Assembly: GCF_030295745.1 (NCBI RefSeq)
Contig: NZ_AP027291.1
Coordinates: 1,240,001-1,304,000 of the forward strand
Direction of reading: 5' to 3'
Source: Mycolicibacterium sp. TUM20985
GTDB taxonomy: Bacteria > Actinomycetota > Actinomycetes > Mycobacteriales > Mycobacteriaceae
DNA length: 64,000 nt
The position numbers were made by a program, and so were the translations under genes. Positions 38,653-46,822 of this stretch are shown piece after piece. Position 1 is the stretch's first letter. Every line of letters starts with the position of its first letter. The notes under the pieces are model-generated. The model was given only the letters and a program-made list of their open reading frames with translations. It made no database searches and was not told where the DNA came from.

Positions 38653-38668
38653 GGCCACGGCAATGCGC

Positions 38669-39418
38669 TTATTGCGCAGACAGTTTCATGATGTGACCCA
38701 TGATGTCGGGGTAGCGCATCATGTGGGCACCGCCGTTGAGGTCGAGTACCTCACCGGTCAGCCACGCCGCCTTGGTCAGGTACAGCACGGCCTCGGCGAC
38801 GTCCTCGGCCGTGCCTGCCCGGCCCAGTGGCGTGTTCTCCACGTACTCCTCGACCACGCCCGGGACCATGGCGGCGCCCTCGGTGAGGGGGGTGTGCACG
38901 AAGCCGGGAGCGACGGCGTTCACTCGGATGCCGCGCGGTGCGAGTTCGAGTGCCGCCACCTGAGTCAGCATCGAGAGACCCGCCTTCGCAGAGCAGTAGG
39001 CCACCATGCCGACGGCGGGCTGGCGGCCGTTGAGCGATGAGATCGACACCAGCGATCCGCCGTCTACGAGGTGGCGGCCCGCGTACTTCGCGACGATGAA
39101 CGCACCGGTGAGGCAGACGTCGATGACGGACCGGAATTGCTCGACCGCCATGTCGACGATCAGGCCGATGGTCGAGAACCCGGCGCAGCTAACCACGGCG
39201 TCGACGGGGCCGGTCTGCTCGAATAGCGTTGCGACGGAGTCCTCGTCGGCCACGTCGACGAATTCGCCGCGGTGCGGTTCGCCCAGCTCCGCCGCCCGGT
39301 TCCTGGCGCCCTCGAGGTTGAGGTCGGCGATGACGACCCGGTACCCGTCGGCGGCGAGGGCCCGAGCCGATGCCCAACCGATGCCCGACGCTCCGCCGAC
39401 GATGATCGCGTTCTTCAT
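38669..39418 (-). CDS. Short-chain dehydrogenase/reductase
   Basis: SDR of 249 aa. NAD(P)-binding GGASGIGWASARAL, SCAGFST, Ser in SISSLNG and the YCSAK catalytic pair are present; the tail HMMRYPDIMGHIMKL is unusual. It is the second gene of an operon with the epimerase gene 72 bp upstream; the gap is exactly a MIRU-type repeat that ends at this ATG. The operon starts behind a KstR-type operator, so a role in steroid or lipid breakdown is likely. Confidence 0.85.
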   Translation of the reverse strand: MKNAIIVGGASGIGWASARALAADGYRVVIADLNLEGARNRAAELGEPHRGEFVDVADEDSVATLFEQTGPVDAVVSCAGFSTIGLIVDMAVEQFRSVIDVCLTGAFIVAKYAGRHLVDGGSLVSISSLNGRQPAVGMVAYCSAKAGLSMLTQVAALELAPRGIRVNAVAPGFVHTPLTEGAAMVPGVVEEYVENTPLGRAGTAEDVAEAVLYLTKAAWLTGEVLDLNGGAHMMRYPDIMGHIMKLSAQ

Positions 39419-39494
39419 GGCTCGACTCCCACTCGCTCCGGTCCTCGCTCGTTCCTCGCTGCGATCCTCACTCGCGGTCGTCTTCAGTCTTCAT
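39419..39494 (-). repeat. MIRU-type repeat at the SDR start codon (76 bp)
   Basis: On the minus strand it runs from ATGA at 39494, which overlaps the epimerase stop, to the ATGA of the SDR gene at 39418. About 60 of its bases match the unit at 627-703, including GAGGATCGCAGCGAGG and GGAGTCGAGC. It brings a Shine-Dalgarno and duplicates the start codon. An 8-codon frame opens at 39494. Confidence 0.8.
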
Positions 39495-40558
39495 GGCGTG
39501 CCTCCGTCTGGTCGTGGATCGGCCCACTTCTCGGTGATCGCCCCCCACGGATCGGCGTACGGCGCGGTCCGACCGTGGTAGGCGGCGCGGCGGGTGAAGA
39601 TCGCCTTGGTCAGTGGCGCGGCGACGCGCAGCAGATGGCGCCTGGCGCCCGCCTTGTTGGCCGTCTCGATCAGCATCTCGGGCCACGAATGGTGTTGGTG
39701 GTGGAGCACTTCCTGCGCACGGGTGGTGTCCATCCAGTCGGTGTTGAACCAGTCCTCGGCACTGTTCGGGTCACCCTTCAGTCCGGTGGGCATGCCGCCG
39801 ACGAGACCCATCGCCGCCGCCATGGCCGGGGCGACGTCACCCTGAATCAGCCGGTGGGTGTCGTCGCCACCGATGAGCAGTGTCTCGCCGACCGCGTCCG
39901 CGGTGGTGGCCGCGGCGAACGCCCTCGCGACGTCGCGCACGTCGACGGTCTGCAACCTGCCGTCGGTCGGCAGCAGTCCCTCGAAGTAGAGGTTGTCCAG
40001 CTTCATGTACGCCGCCGGATCGACGGTGAGTACGCCACCGAGTCGCAGGATCACCCAGTCCAGGGACGACGCGCGAACCAGCTTCTCCGCCGCGGCCTTG
40101 TGGGCGCCGTAGACGTCCGCGGGGTTCAGTGGCGTCTCGGCGGTCAGCAGGTCGGGGTGCGTGTACGGGTTGCGCGCGCCGTAGACCGCGATGCTGGAGG
40201 CCAGGACGAAGCGGGGCGGGCTGGGCAGCGCCTCGGCGGCCGCCAACAGGGATGCCGTCGCGCCGACGTTCACCTTCTCGGCCAGCGCACGGCGCGTATA
40301 GATGAACGGCGGAATGATCGCGGCGAGGTGGATGATGGCCGCGGGCGCGATGCCCGCGATCAGTGCGTCGACGGCGGCGGGATCGGTCAGGTCGGCGTAC
40401 TGCACTTCGACCCCGGCCGGCAGCTTTTGGGCCGCCTTCTGGTTCGCCGCAATGTCGAGGTCGGTGGCCACCACCCGGCGGCCATCGGCGGCGAGCCGCT
40501 TCACCGTCGACGATCCCACCAGCCCGAAGGCGCCCGTCACGAGTACGGCGTCCGTCAT
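39491..40558 (-). CDS. NAD-dependent epimerase/dehydratase
   Basis: Extended SDR of 355 aa: LVTGAFGLVGSSTV at the start, IIHLAAIIPP, ASSIAVYGARNP, and a catalytic YGAHK. The C-terminal 150 residues (TDWMDTTRAQEVLHHQHHSW) are specific to a family I cannot name. GAGGGAG lies 6 nt before ATG 40558. A perfect KstR-type box lies 20 bp upstream, so the gene and the following SDR are probably induced by sterols. Confidence 0.82.
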   Translation of the reverse strand: MTDAVLVTGAFGLVGSSTVKRLAADGRRVVATDLDIAANQKAAQKLPAGVEVQYADLTDPAAVDALIAGIAPAAIIHLAAIIPPFIYTRRALAEKVNVGATASLLAAAEALPSPPRFVLASSIAVYGARNPYTHPDLLTAETPLNPADVYGAHKAAAEKLVRASSLDWVILRLGGVLTVDPAAYMKLDNLYFEGLLPTDGRLQTVDVRDVARAFAAATTADAVGETLLIGGDDTHRLIQGDVAPAMAAAMGLVGGMPTGLKGDPNSAEDWFNTDWMDTTRAQEVLHHQHHSWPEMLIETANKAGARRHLLRVAAPLTKAIFTRRAAYHGRTAPYADPWGAITEKWADPRPDGGTP

Positions 40559-40577
40559 CTAACTCCCTCGTCGTCAC

Positions 40578-40591
40578 TAGAACGTGTTGCA
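40578..40591. promoter_or_regulatory. KstR-type operator in front of the epimerase-SDR operon
   Basis: TAGAACGTGTTGCA fits the 14-bp TNNAACNNGTTNNA consensus of the cholesterol regulator KstR at every fixed position. It lies 20 bp before ATG 40558. The sequence AACGTGTTGCAG is shared with the site at 43656. Confidence 0.65.
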
Positions 40592-40595
40592 GGCA

Positions 40596-41507
40596 TCATT
40601 GCCTAGACCGTTGGTCTTCACCAGGGTCAGACGCCCGGATGCAGCGGAAGCCGATGTGGCTCATCCCGGTGTCGACCATCTGCGGACGCCGGGCGGCGGG
40701 GCGGTAGCGCAGGCAGTAGCTGTCCGCGCACAGGAACGAGCCGCCCTTGACGACTCTGCGGCCGATCCTGAACTGTGGCTGCGCTGGATCGTAACTGTCT
40801 GCCGCGCAGCATGATTCGATGGCCTTGTCATCGGTCCACCAGTCGGTGGTCCACTCCCAGACGTTGCCTGCCATGTCGAAGAGGCCGTAATCGTTGGGCG
40901 CGAAGGTGCCCACCGGCTGGGTGGTGCCGTAGCCGGTGTCGGGTAGATACGGGAACTCGCCGTGCCAGTAGTTGGCGCGCTTCTGGCCGGGTCCCTCTGG
41001 GGTGTCGCCCCAGGTGTAGGTCGTGCCGTCGAGGCCACCGCGGGCTCCGACCTCCCACTGCGCTTCCGTCGGCAGGGCAAGGTCCGCCCATTCCGCGTAG
41101 GCCGCTGCGTCGTCGTAGGCGACGTGGACGACGGGGTGCCGCTCGCGACCGCGCACCGACGACCGTGGCCCCCGGGGCCGGTTCCAACAGGCGCCGGGTG
41201 TCCACGTCCACCATTGGCTCAGGTGCCGAAGGTCGACCGGACCCGGGGTCCGGTGAAAGACCATCGATCCGGGTTGAAGATTCTCCGGCGGTGCGTCGGG
41301 ATAGTCCTGCGGATCGGGCGGGCGCTCCGCGACGGTCTGGTAGCCGGTGGCTTCGACGAAGGAGGCGAAGTCGGCGTTGGTGACCTGGCGGGTCTGCAGC
41401 CAGAACCCGTCGACGGTGACCGCGCGGACGGGCGCCTCCTCGGTGTAGTGGACGTCGGAGCCCAGGCGTGCGGTCTGCGGTGGGATCCAGGCGAAGTCGG
41501 CGTTCAT
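40596..41507 (-). CDS. Formylglycine-generating enzyme
   Basis: Copper-dependent oxidase of 303 aa that turns a sulfatase active-site Cys into formylglycine. The catalytic pair is intact in KGGSFLCADSYCLRYRPAAR (Cys260, Cys265), which separates true FGE from the wider SUMF1 group. Also present: HPVVHVAYDDAAAYAEW, LPTEAQWEVGARGG and DMAGNVWEWTTDWW. No sulfatase gene is in the window, so it acts in trans. Next to it is a HAD phosphatase gene, separated by a hairpin. Confidence 0.88.
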   Translation of the reverse strand: MNADFAWIPPQTARLGSDVHYTEEAPVRAVTVDGFWLQTRQVTNADFASFVEATGYQTVAERPPDPQDYPDAPPENLQPGSMVFHRTPGPVDLRHLSQWWTWTPGACWNRPRGPRSSVRGRERHPVVHVAYDDAAAYAEWADLALPTEAQWEVGARGGLDGTTYTWGDTPEGPGQKRANYWHGEFPYLPDTGYGTTQPVGTFAPNDYGLFDMAGNVWEWTTDWWTDDKAIESCCAADSYDPAQPQFRIGRRVVKGGSFLCADSYCLRYRPAARRPQMVDTGMSHIGFRCIRASDPGEDQRSRQ

Positions 41508-41514
41508 TCTGGGC

Positions 41515-41580
41515 CTAGTGTGCGATGAGATCGCGATATCGTTCCGCTACGGGTGTTTTCACGATCTGAGCGCACACTAG
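41515..41580. terminator. Long hairpin of the GTGTGCG family
   Basis: Arms 41515-41536 and 41560-41580 share CTAGTGTGCG and AGATCG with two or three mismatches. The right arm includes the stop of the HAD gene, so it may terminate that gene ahead of the FGE gene. Confidence 0.6.
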
Positions 41581-42473
41581 CGGCCCTCAAAGACGGTCGT
41601 CCAGTCATCGCGCATGCTGGCGACCGTCCAGTCGTGCGTATCGGCGCGCTCGAGTGCCCTCTCCGCCCCGGCGACGTAGGCGAATTCGCGGTCTGCGTCG
41701 TCGTGTAGCAGGAGCAGTCGGAGCCCGGCGGTGAACTCCAGCATCTCGATGTCGCCGTTCGAGTTTCCCGCCGCGAAGATCGGTCGGCGGCCGATGCGGC
41801 TCCACAGTCGCACGGGCTTGATCGGTCCGTCGTCGAGGAATTCGGGCTCGGCGGTGGTGTAGACGTTGGCGTCTCGGTAGGTCAACCCCACCGAACTGCC
41901 GACCACGCGTTCCGGTGCGATGCCGTACATCGGACCGGTGATCGGGCGCATGAAGTCACGGCCGCCACCGGAGACGATGTAGTTCGTGAACCCGTTGGCC
42001 TCGAGGTACCGCAGCAGCTCGACCATCGGCGCATACCCGCACGACGTGTATGGCCGCCCCAGCGTCGGATGTTCGGCCTCGGCGAAGAACGCAGCGATCC
42101 GGCCCGCGTGCTCCTCGACGGTGATCGCGTGGTGTGCGGTGAGGACCGCTCCCAGAAGGACTTTGAAGTCGGCGTCGTCGCCCTGGTAGTGCTTGGTGAC
42201 GGCGTCGCCCAGCCACGTCAGGTCCCCGGTGTAGGCGGCCTGGTAGGGCTGCCTCGAGCGGAGTGAGGCGTCCGCCTCGGCCTGCTCCTTGAAGCGGCGC
42301 AGGAGAAAGTCGAGTTGGATGTACATCGGCTTCTCGCACCACAGCGTGCCGTCGTTGTCGAAAACCGCGACCCGGGCCTCCGGCGCGACGTGATCAGGAC
42401 CGGGTGTGGTCACGCGGCCGACGAACTCGACGATCGCCGACTTCGTCGGACCGTCCCGCCAAGAATCCAGCAT
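41577..42473 (-). CDS. HAD-family phosphatase
   Basis: Protein of 298 aa with the HAD motifs: VAVFDNDGTLWCEK (nucleophile and acid Asp), NYIVSGGGRDFMRP (motif II) and FAAGNSNGDIEML (motif IV). It resembles phosphoserine-phosphatase-like HADs, but the substrate is unknown. GAAGGCGG lies before ATG 42473. Absent from this place in M. tuberculosis, as far as I recall. Confidence 0.83.
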   Translation of the reverse strand: MLDSWRDGPTKSAIVEFVGRVTTPGPDHVAPEARVAVFDNDGTLWCEKPMYIQLDFLLRRFKEQAEADASLRSRQPYQAAYTGDLTWLGDAVTKHYQGDDADFKVLLGAVLTAHHAITVEEHAGRIAAFFAEAEHPTLGRPYTSCGYAPMVELLRYLEANGFTNYIVSGGGRDFMRPITGPMYGIAPERVVGSSVGLTYRDANVYTTAEPEFLDDGPIKPVRLWSRIGRRPIFAAGNSNGDIEMLEFTAGLRLLLLHDDADREFAYVAGAERALERADTHDWTVASMRDDWTTVFEGR

Positions 42474-42552
42474 CTAACCGCCTTCTCGTCGAATCCTGCG
42501 GGTGTCACGCTAGGCGGAGGGCGGGCGGATTGTCAGGGCTTGCGCCAAAGTG

Positions 42553-43641
42553 TCACGCGGGTGCGGGCACGGGTGACGCGACGGCCTTCATCTCGGCGTA
42601 CAGCTTCGTGTAGTACGGCAGACAGTCCGCCATCGCGGCCTCGGTGGTGTAGAGCGGACGGTACCCGAGGTCCCGCTCGGCCTTCGCGGTGGAAAAGTAG
42701 TTGTCGAGGTAAACCCGTTCCACGGCAAGCGGTTCGAGCGGCGGCTGCGGCAGGCCAAAGCGGAAGTGCAGCCACTGCCAGGCCGACATCACCACGTGGA
42801 CGAACCGTCCCGAGATGCGCAACCTCGGCCAGCGGTGTCCGCATGCCTCGATCACCGGTCGCGAGAACTCGAACATGTTGATCGGCTCGCCGTCGTTGAT
42901 GAAGTATGCCTGGCCGGGCGCCGACCCGCCGGGCACCAGATGTTCACCGGCGAGCAGGAAACCGTGAATGAGGTTGTGCACGTAGGAGTTGTCGAGTTTG
43001 ACGTCCTTACTCCCCACGAGGACCTTGACGTGTCCGGCGAGCACGCTCTCGAACAACTTGCGGAACATCGTCTGGTCGCCGCGGCCCCAGATGCCGCTGG
43101 GCCGGATGCTGCAGGTGAGCATCCCGGTGCCGTCGGCGCTGTTTTCGGACAGCACGAACTTCTCGGCCGCAACCTTGGTCTCGGTGTACAGGTCGGCGAA
43201 TCGCGCCGTGTAGGGCAGTGTCTCGTCACCTCCGGTGATGCGCTGACCGCCCATGACGACGCTGTTGGACGCGGTGTAGACGAACCGCTTCACACCTGCG
43301 GCCTGCGCTGCCCGCACCAGGGTCTGGGTGCCGCCGACGTTGACGGCGAAACTGCGCTCGCGAGCCGGTGCGGAACCGCCGCCCATCAGGTCGATGACGG
43401 CAGCGGTGTGGATGACGGTGTCGATGCCCTCGACGGCGCGTGCCACGTCGGTGGCAGCGGTGATGTCCCCGACGGCCGTCTGAAGCCCGTCACGTGGGGA
43501 CAACGGAGACGGCACCCGGTCGAAGGAACGGACCGCGTGACCCCGGTCGAGCAACTCAGTCACCAGGTTGGTGCCGACGAAACCGGAACCGCCGGTCACC
43601 AGCACGCGGCCCAGATCGGTTGTCAGTGTTGGATCACCCAT
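42553..43641 (-). CDS. 3-beta-hydroxysteroid dehydrogenase/isomerase
   Basis: Extended SDR of 362 aa, orthologue of Rv1106c, which oxidises cholesterol to cholest-4-en-3-one. Motifs: VLVTGGSGFVGTNLV, HTAAVIDLMGGG, FVYTASNSVVMGG and the YTETK catalytic pair, then IRPSGIWGRGDQ. ATG 43641 was chosen; a 22-codon extension would cover the promoter. TATCCT lies 6 nt upstream and a KstR-type operator touches it, so it is probably repressed by KstR and induced by sterol. Confidence 0.9.
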   Translation of the reverse strand: MGDPTLTTDLGRVLVTGGSGFVGTNLVTELLDRGHAVRSFDRVPSPLSPRDGLQTAVGDITAATDVARAVEGIDTVIHTAAVIDLMGGGSAPARERSFAVNVGGTQTLVRAAQAAGVKRFVYTASNSVVMGGQRITGGDETLPYTARFADLYTETKVAAEKFVLSENSADGTGMLTCSIRPSGIWGRGDQTMFRKLFESVLAGHVKVLVGSKDVKLDNSYVHNLIHGFLLAGEHLVPGGSAPGQAYFINDGEPINMFEFSRPVIEACGHRWPRLRISGRFVHVVMSAWQWLHFRFGLPQPPLEPLAVERVYLDNYFSTAKAERDLGYRPLYTTEAAMADCLPYYTKLYAEMKAVASPVPAPA

Positions 43642-43647
43642 GCGATG

Positions 43648-43653
43648 AGGATA
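43648..43653 (-). promoter_or_regulatory. -10 box, leaderless promoter of 3-beta-HSD
   Basis: TATCCT (minus strand) lies 6 nt before ATG 43641. Confidence 0.55.
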
Positions 43654-43655
43654 AC

Positions 43656-43669
43656 TGAAACGTGTTGCA
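43656..43669. promoter_or_regulatory. KstR-type operator at the 3-beta-HSD promoter
   Basis: TGAAACGTGTTGCA fits TNNAACNNGTTNNA at every fixed position. It starts 3 bp behind the -10 box, in the spacer region, where a repressor would block polymerase. Confidence 0.68.
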
Positions 43670-43703
43670 GTTTCGACCTGCCGAGCGTCAGGTGGGTTCG
43701 TTC

Positions 43704-43916
43704 TCAAGCTTCTTCGTCATCGCGGGCGGCCAGCGCCTTCTCCACTTTCTCCCGCGCGCCGGCGAGGTGTTCCTCACACCGTTTGGCCAGCTCTTCGCCC
43801 CTTTCCCAGAGCTTGAGAGAGGCATCGAGGTCCAGTCCGCCCTGCTCGAGTTGGCGCACCACCTCGATCAGCTCGTCGCGGGATTCTTCGTACCCCATGT
43901 GACTAATGGGCTTCAT
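43704..43916 (-). CDS. xseB: Exodeoxyribonuclease VII small subunit
   Basis: XseB of 70 aa. [20 protein letters not shown] and [20 protein letters not shown] form the helical hairpin typical of the family, which wraps the large subunit. ATG 43916 overlaps the end of xseA by 14 bp; an in-frame ATG six codons later (MGYEESRD) is the alternative. Orthologue of Rv1107c. Confidence 0.9.
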   Translation of the reverse strand: MKPISHMGYEESRDELIEVVRQLEQGGLDLDASLKLWERGEELAKRCEEHLAGAREKVEKALAARDDEEA

Positions 43917-45141
43917 CTGATCCCTCGCTGATCGTGGTGATGGCGCCGTCGGTGACGCGGATCCGGAGTCGGGTGCCCGCGGGCGCGTCGTTCGTCGACC
44001 TGAGCACGGCCCGGTCGCCCGACGCGACCTGGACCACGGCGTACCCCCGCGCCAGCGTGGCCGCCGGTCCCAGTGTCACGAGCCGGGCGGACAGGTGCGC
44101 GACGCTACGGCCCTCGGCCTCCACGAGCCGGACGACGTCGCGGCGGGCGGTCGCTCTGGCGCGGTGAATCTCGTCCGCCCGGGCGGCGAGCGCCGCCAGC
44201 GGTTGCGCCAACACGGGACGGGTCCGCAGCTGGCTGACTGTGTGCTGTTCCCGGTGCACCCAGTTGCGGAGAGCTCGGGCGCTGCGGCCGCACAGCTCCG
44301 CCACCAGCGCCTGCTCCGCCGCGGCGTCCGGCACCACCCGCTTGGCCGCGTCGGTCGGGGTGGCGGCCCGCACGTCGGCGACGAGGTCGCAGAGCGGGTT
44401 GTCGGGTTCGTGTCCGATCGCGCTGATCACCGGTGTCGAGCACTTGGCGATCTCGCGGCACAATGTCTCGTCGGAGAAGGGCAGCAGATCCTCGACGCTG
44501 CCGCCGCCGCGGGCGAGCACGATGACGTCGACGTCGGGATCTGCGTCGAGCTCGCGGAGTGCGCCGACGATCTGCGCGACCGCGCTGGGTCCCTGCACGA
44601 TGGTGTTGCGGACGGCGAAACGAACCGCAGGCCAACGTGTTTCGGCGACGGACATGACGTCGCGTTCGGCGGCCGAGGCGCGCCCCGTGATGAGGCCGAC
44701 GGTGGCGGGCAGGAACGGGATCGGGCGCTTGAGGCGGGGATCGAACAGGCCCTCGGCGTCGAGCAGCTTGCGCAGCCGATCGATGCGGGCCAGCAGTTCG
44801 CCGATGCCGACGGCCCGGATCTGATTCACCCGCAGCGAGAAGGACCCGCGACCGACGAAGAAGGTCGGCCTGCCGTGCATGATCACCTGGGTGCCTTCTG
44901 CGAGCTTCACCGGCGCGTTGTGCACCAGATCGCGCGGGCAGGTGATCTGCAGCGACATGTCCGCGGCCGGATCACGGAGCGTGATGTAGGCGGTCGAGGA
45001 GTTGGGCCTGACGTTCATCTGGGCGATCTGCCCCTCGACCCACACCGTGCCGAGGCGATCGATCCAGTCCTTGACCATCATCGCGACGGAGCGGACCGGC
45101 CACGGATTGTCGGGAGACTTGCCCTGGGCGGGTTCGGTCAC
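43903..45141 (-). CDS. xseA: Exodeoxyribonuclease VII large subunit
   Basis: XseA of 412 aa, orthologue of Rv1108c. The N-terminal OB fold ([20 protein letters not shown]) is followed by the catalytic domain with [32 protein letters not shown] and [19 protein letters not shown], then a coiled-coil tail. It degrades single-stranded DNA together with XseB. GTG 45141 is the start; the upstream gene ends 10 bp away. Confidence 0.94.
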   Translation of the reverse strand: MTEPAQGKSPDNPWPVRSVAMMVKDWIDRLGTVWVEGQIAQMNVRPNSSTAYITLRDPAADMSLQITCPRDLVHNAPVKLAEGTQVIMHGRPTFFVGRGSFSLRVNQIRAVGIGELLARIDRLRKLLDAEGLFDPRLKRPIPFLPATVGLITGRASAAERDVMSVAETRWPAVRFAVRNTIVQGPSAVAQIVGALRELDADPDVDVIVLARGGGSVEDLLPFSDETLCREIAKCSTPVISAIGHEPDNPLCDLVADVRAATPTDAAKRVVPDAAAEQALVAELCGRSARALRNWVHREQHTVSQLRTRPVLAQPLAALAARADEIHRARATARRDVVRLVEAEGRSVAHLSARLVTLGPAATLARGYAVVQVASGDRAVLRSTNDAPAGTRLRIRVTDGAITTISEGSDEAH

Positions 45142-45151
45142 AGCGGGGTGG

Positions 45152-45727
45152 TCACTTGGCGGTCGCGCGGGTGATCCTGTTGGCCAGCAGCGTCTGGTAG
45201 GGCGCGCGCGACTTGGTGGATTCCTCGAACGCCAGGAGCGCCTCGAGATCGCCGACCTTCAGCGACGGCAACCGGGCCCGCAACTGGGCCAGCGTCAACG
45301 ACTCGTAGTCCAGCTCGGCCACGACGCCGGGTACGGCCGCCGCTGTGACCTTGCTCGGGGGCCGATCCTCGCGGGTCTCGGGCTCGCCGGTGCTGTACAG
45401 CGCGAACCTGCCCTCGGTCAGGCGTTCACCGTTGCGGGGTGACTGATCGTCGTCGACATCGGAGTCTCCGTCGGCGTCGGCGTCGTCCTCGTCGAAGATC
45501 GCCCACTCCGGCTGCTCATCCTTCGGTGGGAATAGCTGGTCCAGCGTCTCATCACCCCTGATGACCAGGTCGGCGACGTCCTGCTGCATCTTCATGACGA
45601 GGTGCGCGACCTGGCTGACGATGGTCATCGGGTAGGTGATGATGGTCTGCGGCAGCCTGCGCGTTTCATCGAGCGCGGTCACGGCCGCTCCCAGCAGCAG
45701 GCGGACTCCATAAGGTGCGGTAGCCAT
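45152..45727 (-). CDS. Lipid droplet-associated protein, Rv1109c-like
   Basis: Protein of 191 aa. The amphipathic start [20 protein letters not shown] and [20 protein letters not shown] is the part thought to bind lipid droplets. An acidic stretch ([16 protein letters not shown]) and a C-terminal helical segment ([17 protein letters not shown]) follow. ATG 45727 was used; the longer frame upstream is antisense to ispH. It is first in an operon with xseA and xseB. Confidence 0.82.
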   Translation of the reverse strand: MATAPYGVRLLLGAAVTALDETRRLPQTIITYPMTIVSQVAHLVMKMQQDVADLVIRGDETLDQLFPPKDEQPEWAIFDEDDADADGDSDVDDDQSPRNGERLTEGRFALYSTGEPETREDRPPSKVTAAAVPGVVAELDYESLTLAQLRARLPSLKVGDLEALLAFEESTKSRAPYQTLLANRITRATAK

Positions 45728-45793
45728 GGGTGCCAGAGTACGGGCGCGCGCCTCGGGTGGTCCCGCAAGTGGTATCGGAAGGCCTCGGGTACG

Positions 45794-45799
45794 TACCCT
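45794..45799 (+). promoter_or_regulatory. -10 box, leaderless promoter of ispH
   Basis: TACCCT lies 7 nt before ATG 45807. Confidence 0.55.
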
Positions 45800-45806
45800 G
45801 GGAGTC

Positions 45807-46811
45807 ATGCCGCCGACGATCAACATGGGTATGCCGGGCGCCACCCGCACCGTCGTGGCGCCCACCGAGGGCAAGCGGGTCCTGCTCGCCGAGCCGCGTG
45901 GCTACTGCGCCGGCGTCGACCGCGCCGTCGAGACCGTGGAGAAGGCCCTCGAGCAACACGGGGCTCCCGTCTACGTCCGGCACGAGATCGTCCACAACCG
46001 CTACGTCGTGGAGACGCTGGCCAAGGCGGGCGCCGTGTTCGTCGAGCAGACCGACGAGGTGCCCGAGGGGTCCATCGTCGTGTTCTCCGCCCACGGTGTC
46101 GCCCCGACCGTGCACGTCGAGGCTGCCGAGCGGAACCTGACCACCATCGACGCCACCTGCCCACTCGTGACCAAGGTGCACAACGAGGCCAAGCGCTTCG
46201 CCCGCGACGACTACGACATCCTGCTCGTCGGCCATGAAGGCCATGAGGAGGTCGTCGGCACCGCGGGTGAGGCCCCCGACCACGTCCAGCTGGTCGACGG
46301 CCCCGAGTCGGTCGACAAGGTCGTCGTGCGTGACGAGGACAAGGTCATCTGGCTCTCGCAGACCACGCTGAGCGTCGACGAGACCATGGAGACGGTCAAG
46401 CGGCTACGGGAGCGCTTCCCCAAGTTGCAGGATCCGCCCAGCGACGACATCTGCTACGCCACCCAGAACCGGCAGGTCGCCGTCAAGGCGATGGCGCCGG
46501 AGTGCGAGCTGGTGATCGTGGTCGGATCGCGCAACTCGTCGAACTCGGTGCGGCTGGTGGAGGTGGCGCTCGGCGCGGGCGCGAACGCTTCGCACCTAGT
46601 CGACTACGCCGAGGACATCGATCCGACGTGGCTCGACGGCGTGACGACCGTCGGGGTGACCTCCGGCGCCTCGGTGCCCGAGGTGCTGGTGCGCGGGGTG
46701 CTGGATCGGCTCGCCGAGTACGGCTACGGCACGGTGCAGCCCGTGACGACCGCCAACGAGACGTTGGTGTTCACGCTGCCGCGCGCGATCCGCCCCAAGC
46801 GCAACGCGTAG
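45807..46811 (+). CDS. ispH: 4-hydroxy-3-methylbut-2-enyl diphosphate reductase
   Basis: Iron-sulfur enzyme of 334 aa (LytB2, orthologue of Rv1110) that makes IPP and DMAPP in the last MEP-pathway step. The three cluster cysteines are in [11 protein letters not shown] (C34), DATCPLV (C118) and DICYATQNR (C216). [10 protein letters not shown] and GTAGEAP hold substrate-binding residues. ATG 45807 is fixed by the leaderless box. It supplies the precursors used by the Z-prenyl synthase at 21762. Confidence 0.95.
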   Translation: MPPTINMGMPGATRTVVAPTEGKRVLLAEPRGYCAGVDRAVETVEKALEQHGAPVYVRHEIVHNRYVVETLAKAGAVFVEQTDEVPEGSIVVFSAHGVAPTVHVEAAERNLTTIDATCPLVTKVHNEAKRFARDDYDILLVGHEGHEEVVGTAGEAPDHVQLVDGPESVDKVVVRDEDKVIWLSQTTLSVDETMETVKRLRERFPKLQDPPSDDICYATQNRQVAVKAMAPECELVIVVGSRNSSNSVRLVEVALGAGANASHLVDYAEDIDPTWLDGVTTVGVTSGASVPEVLVRGVLDRLAEYGYGTVQPVTTANETLVFTLPRAIRPKRNA

Positions 46812-46822
46812 ACGCCGCCGCT

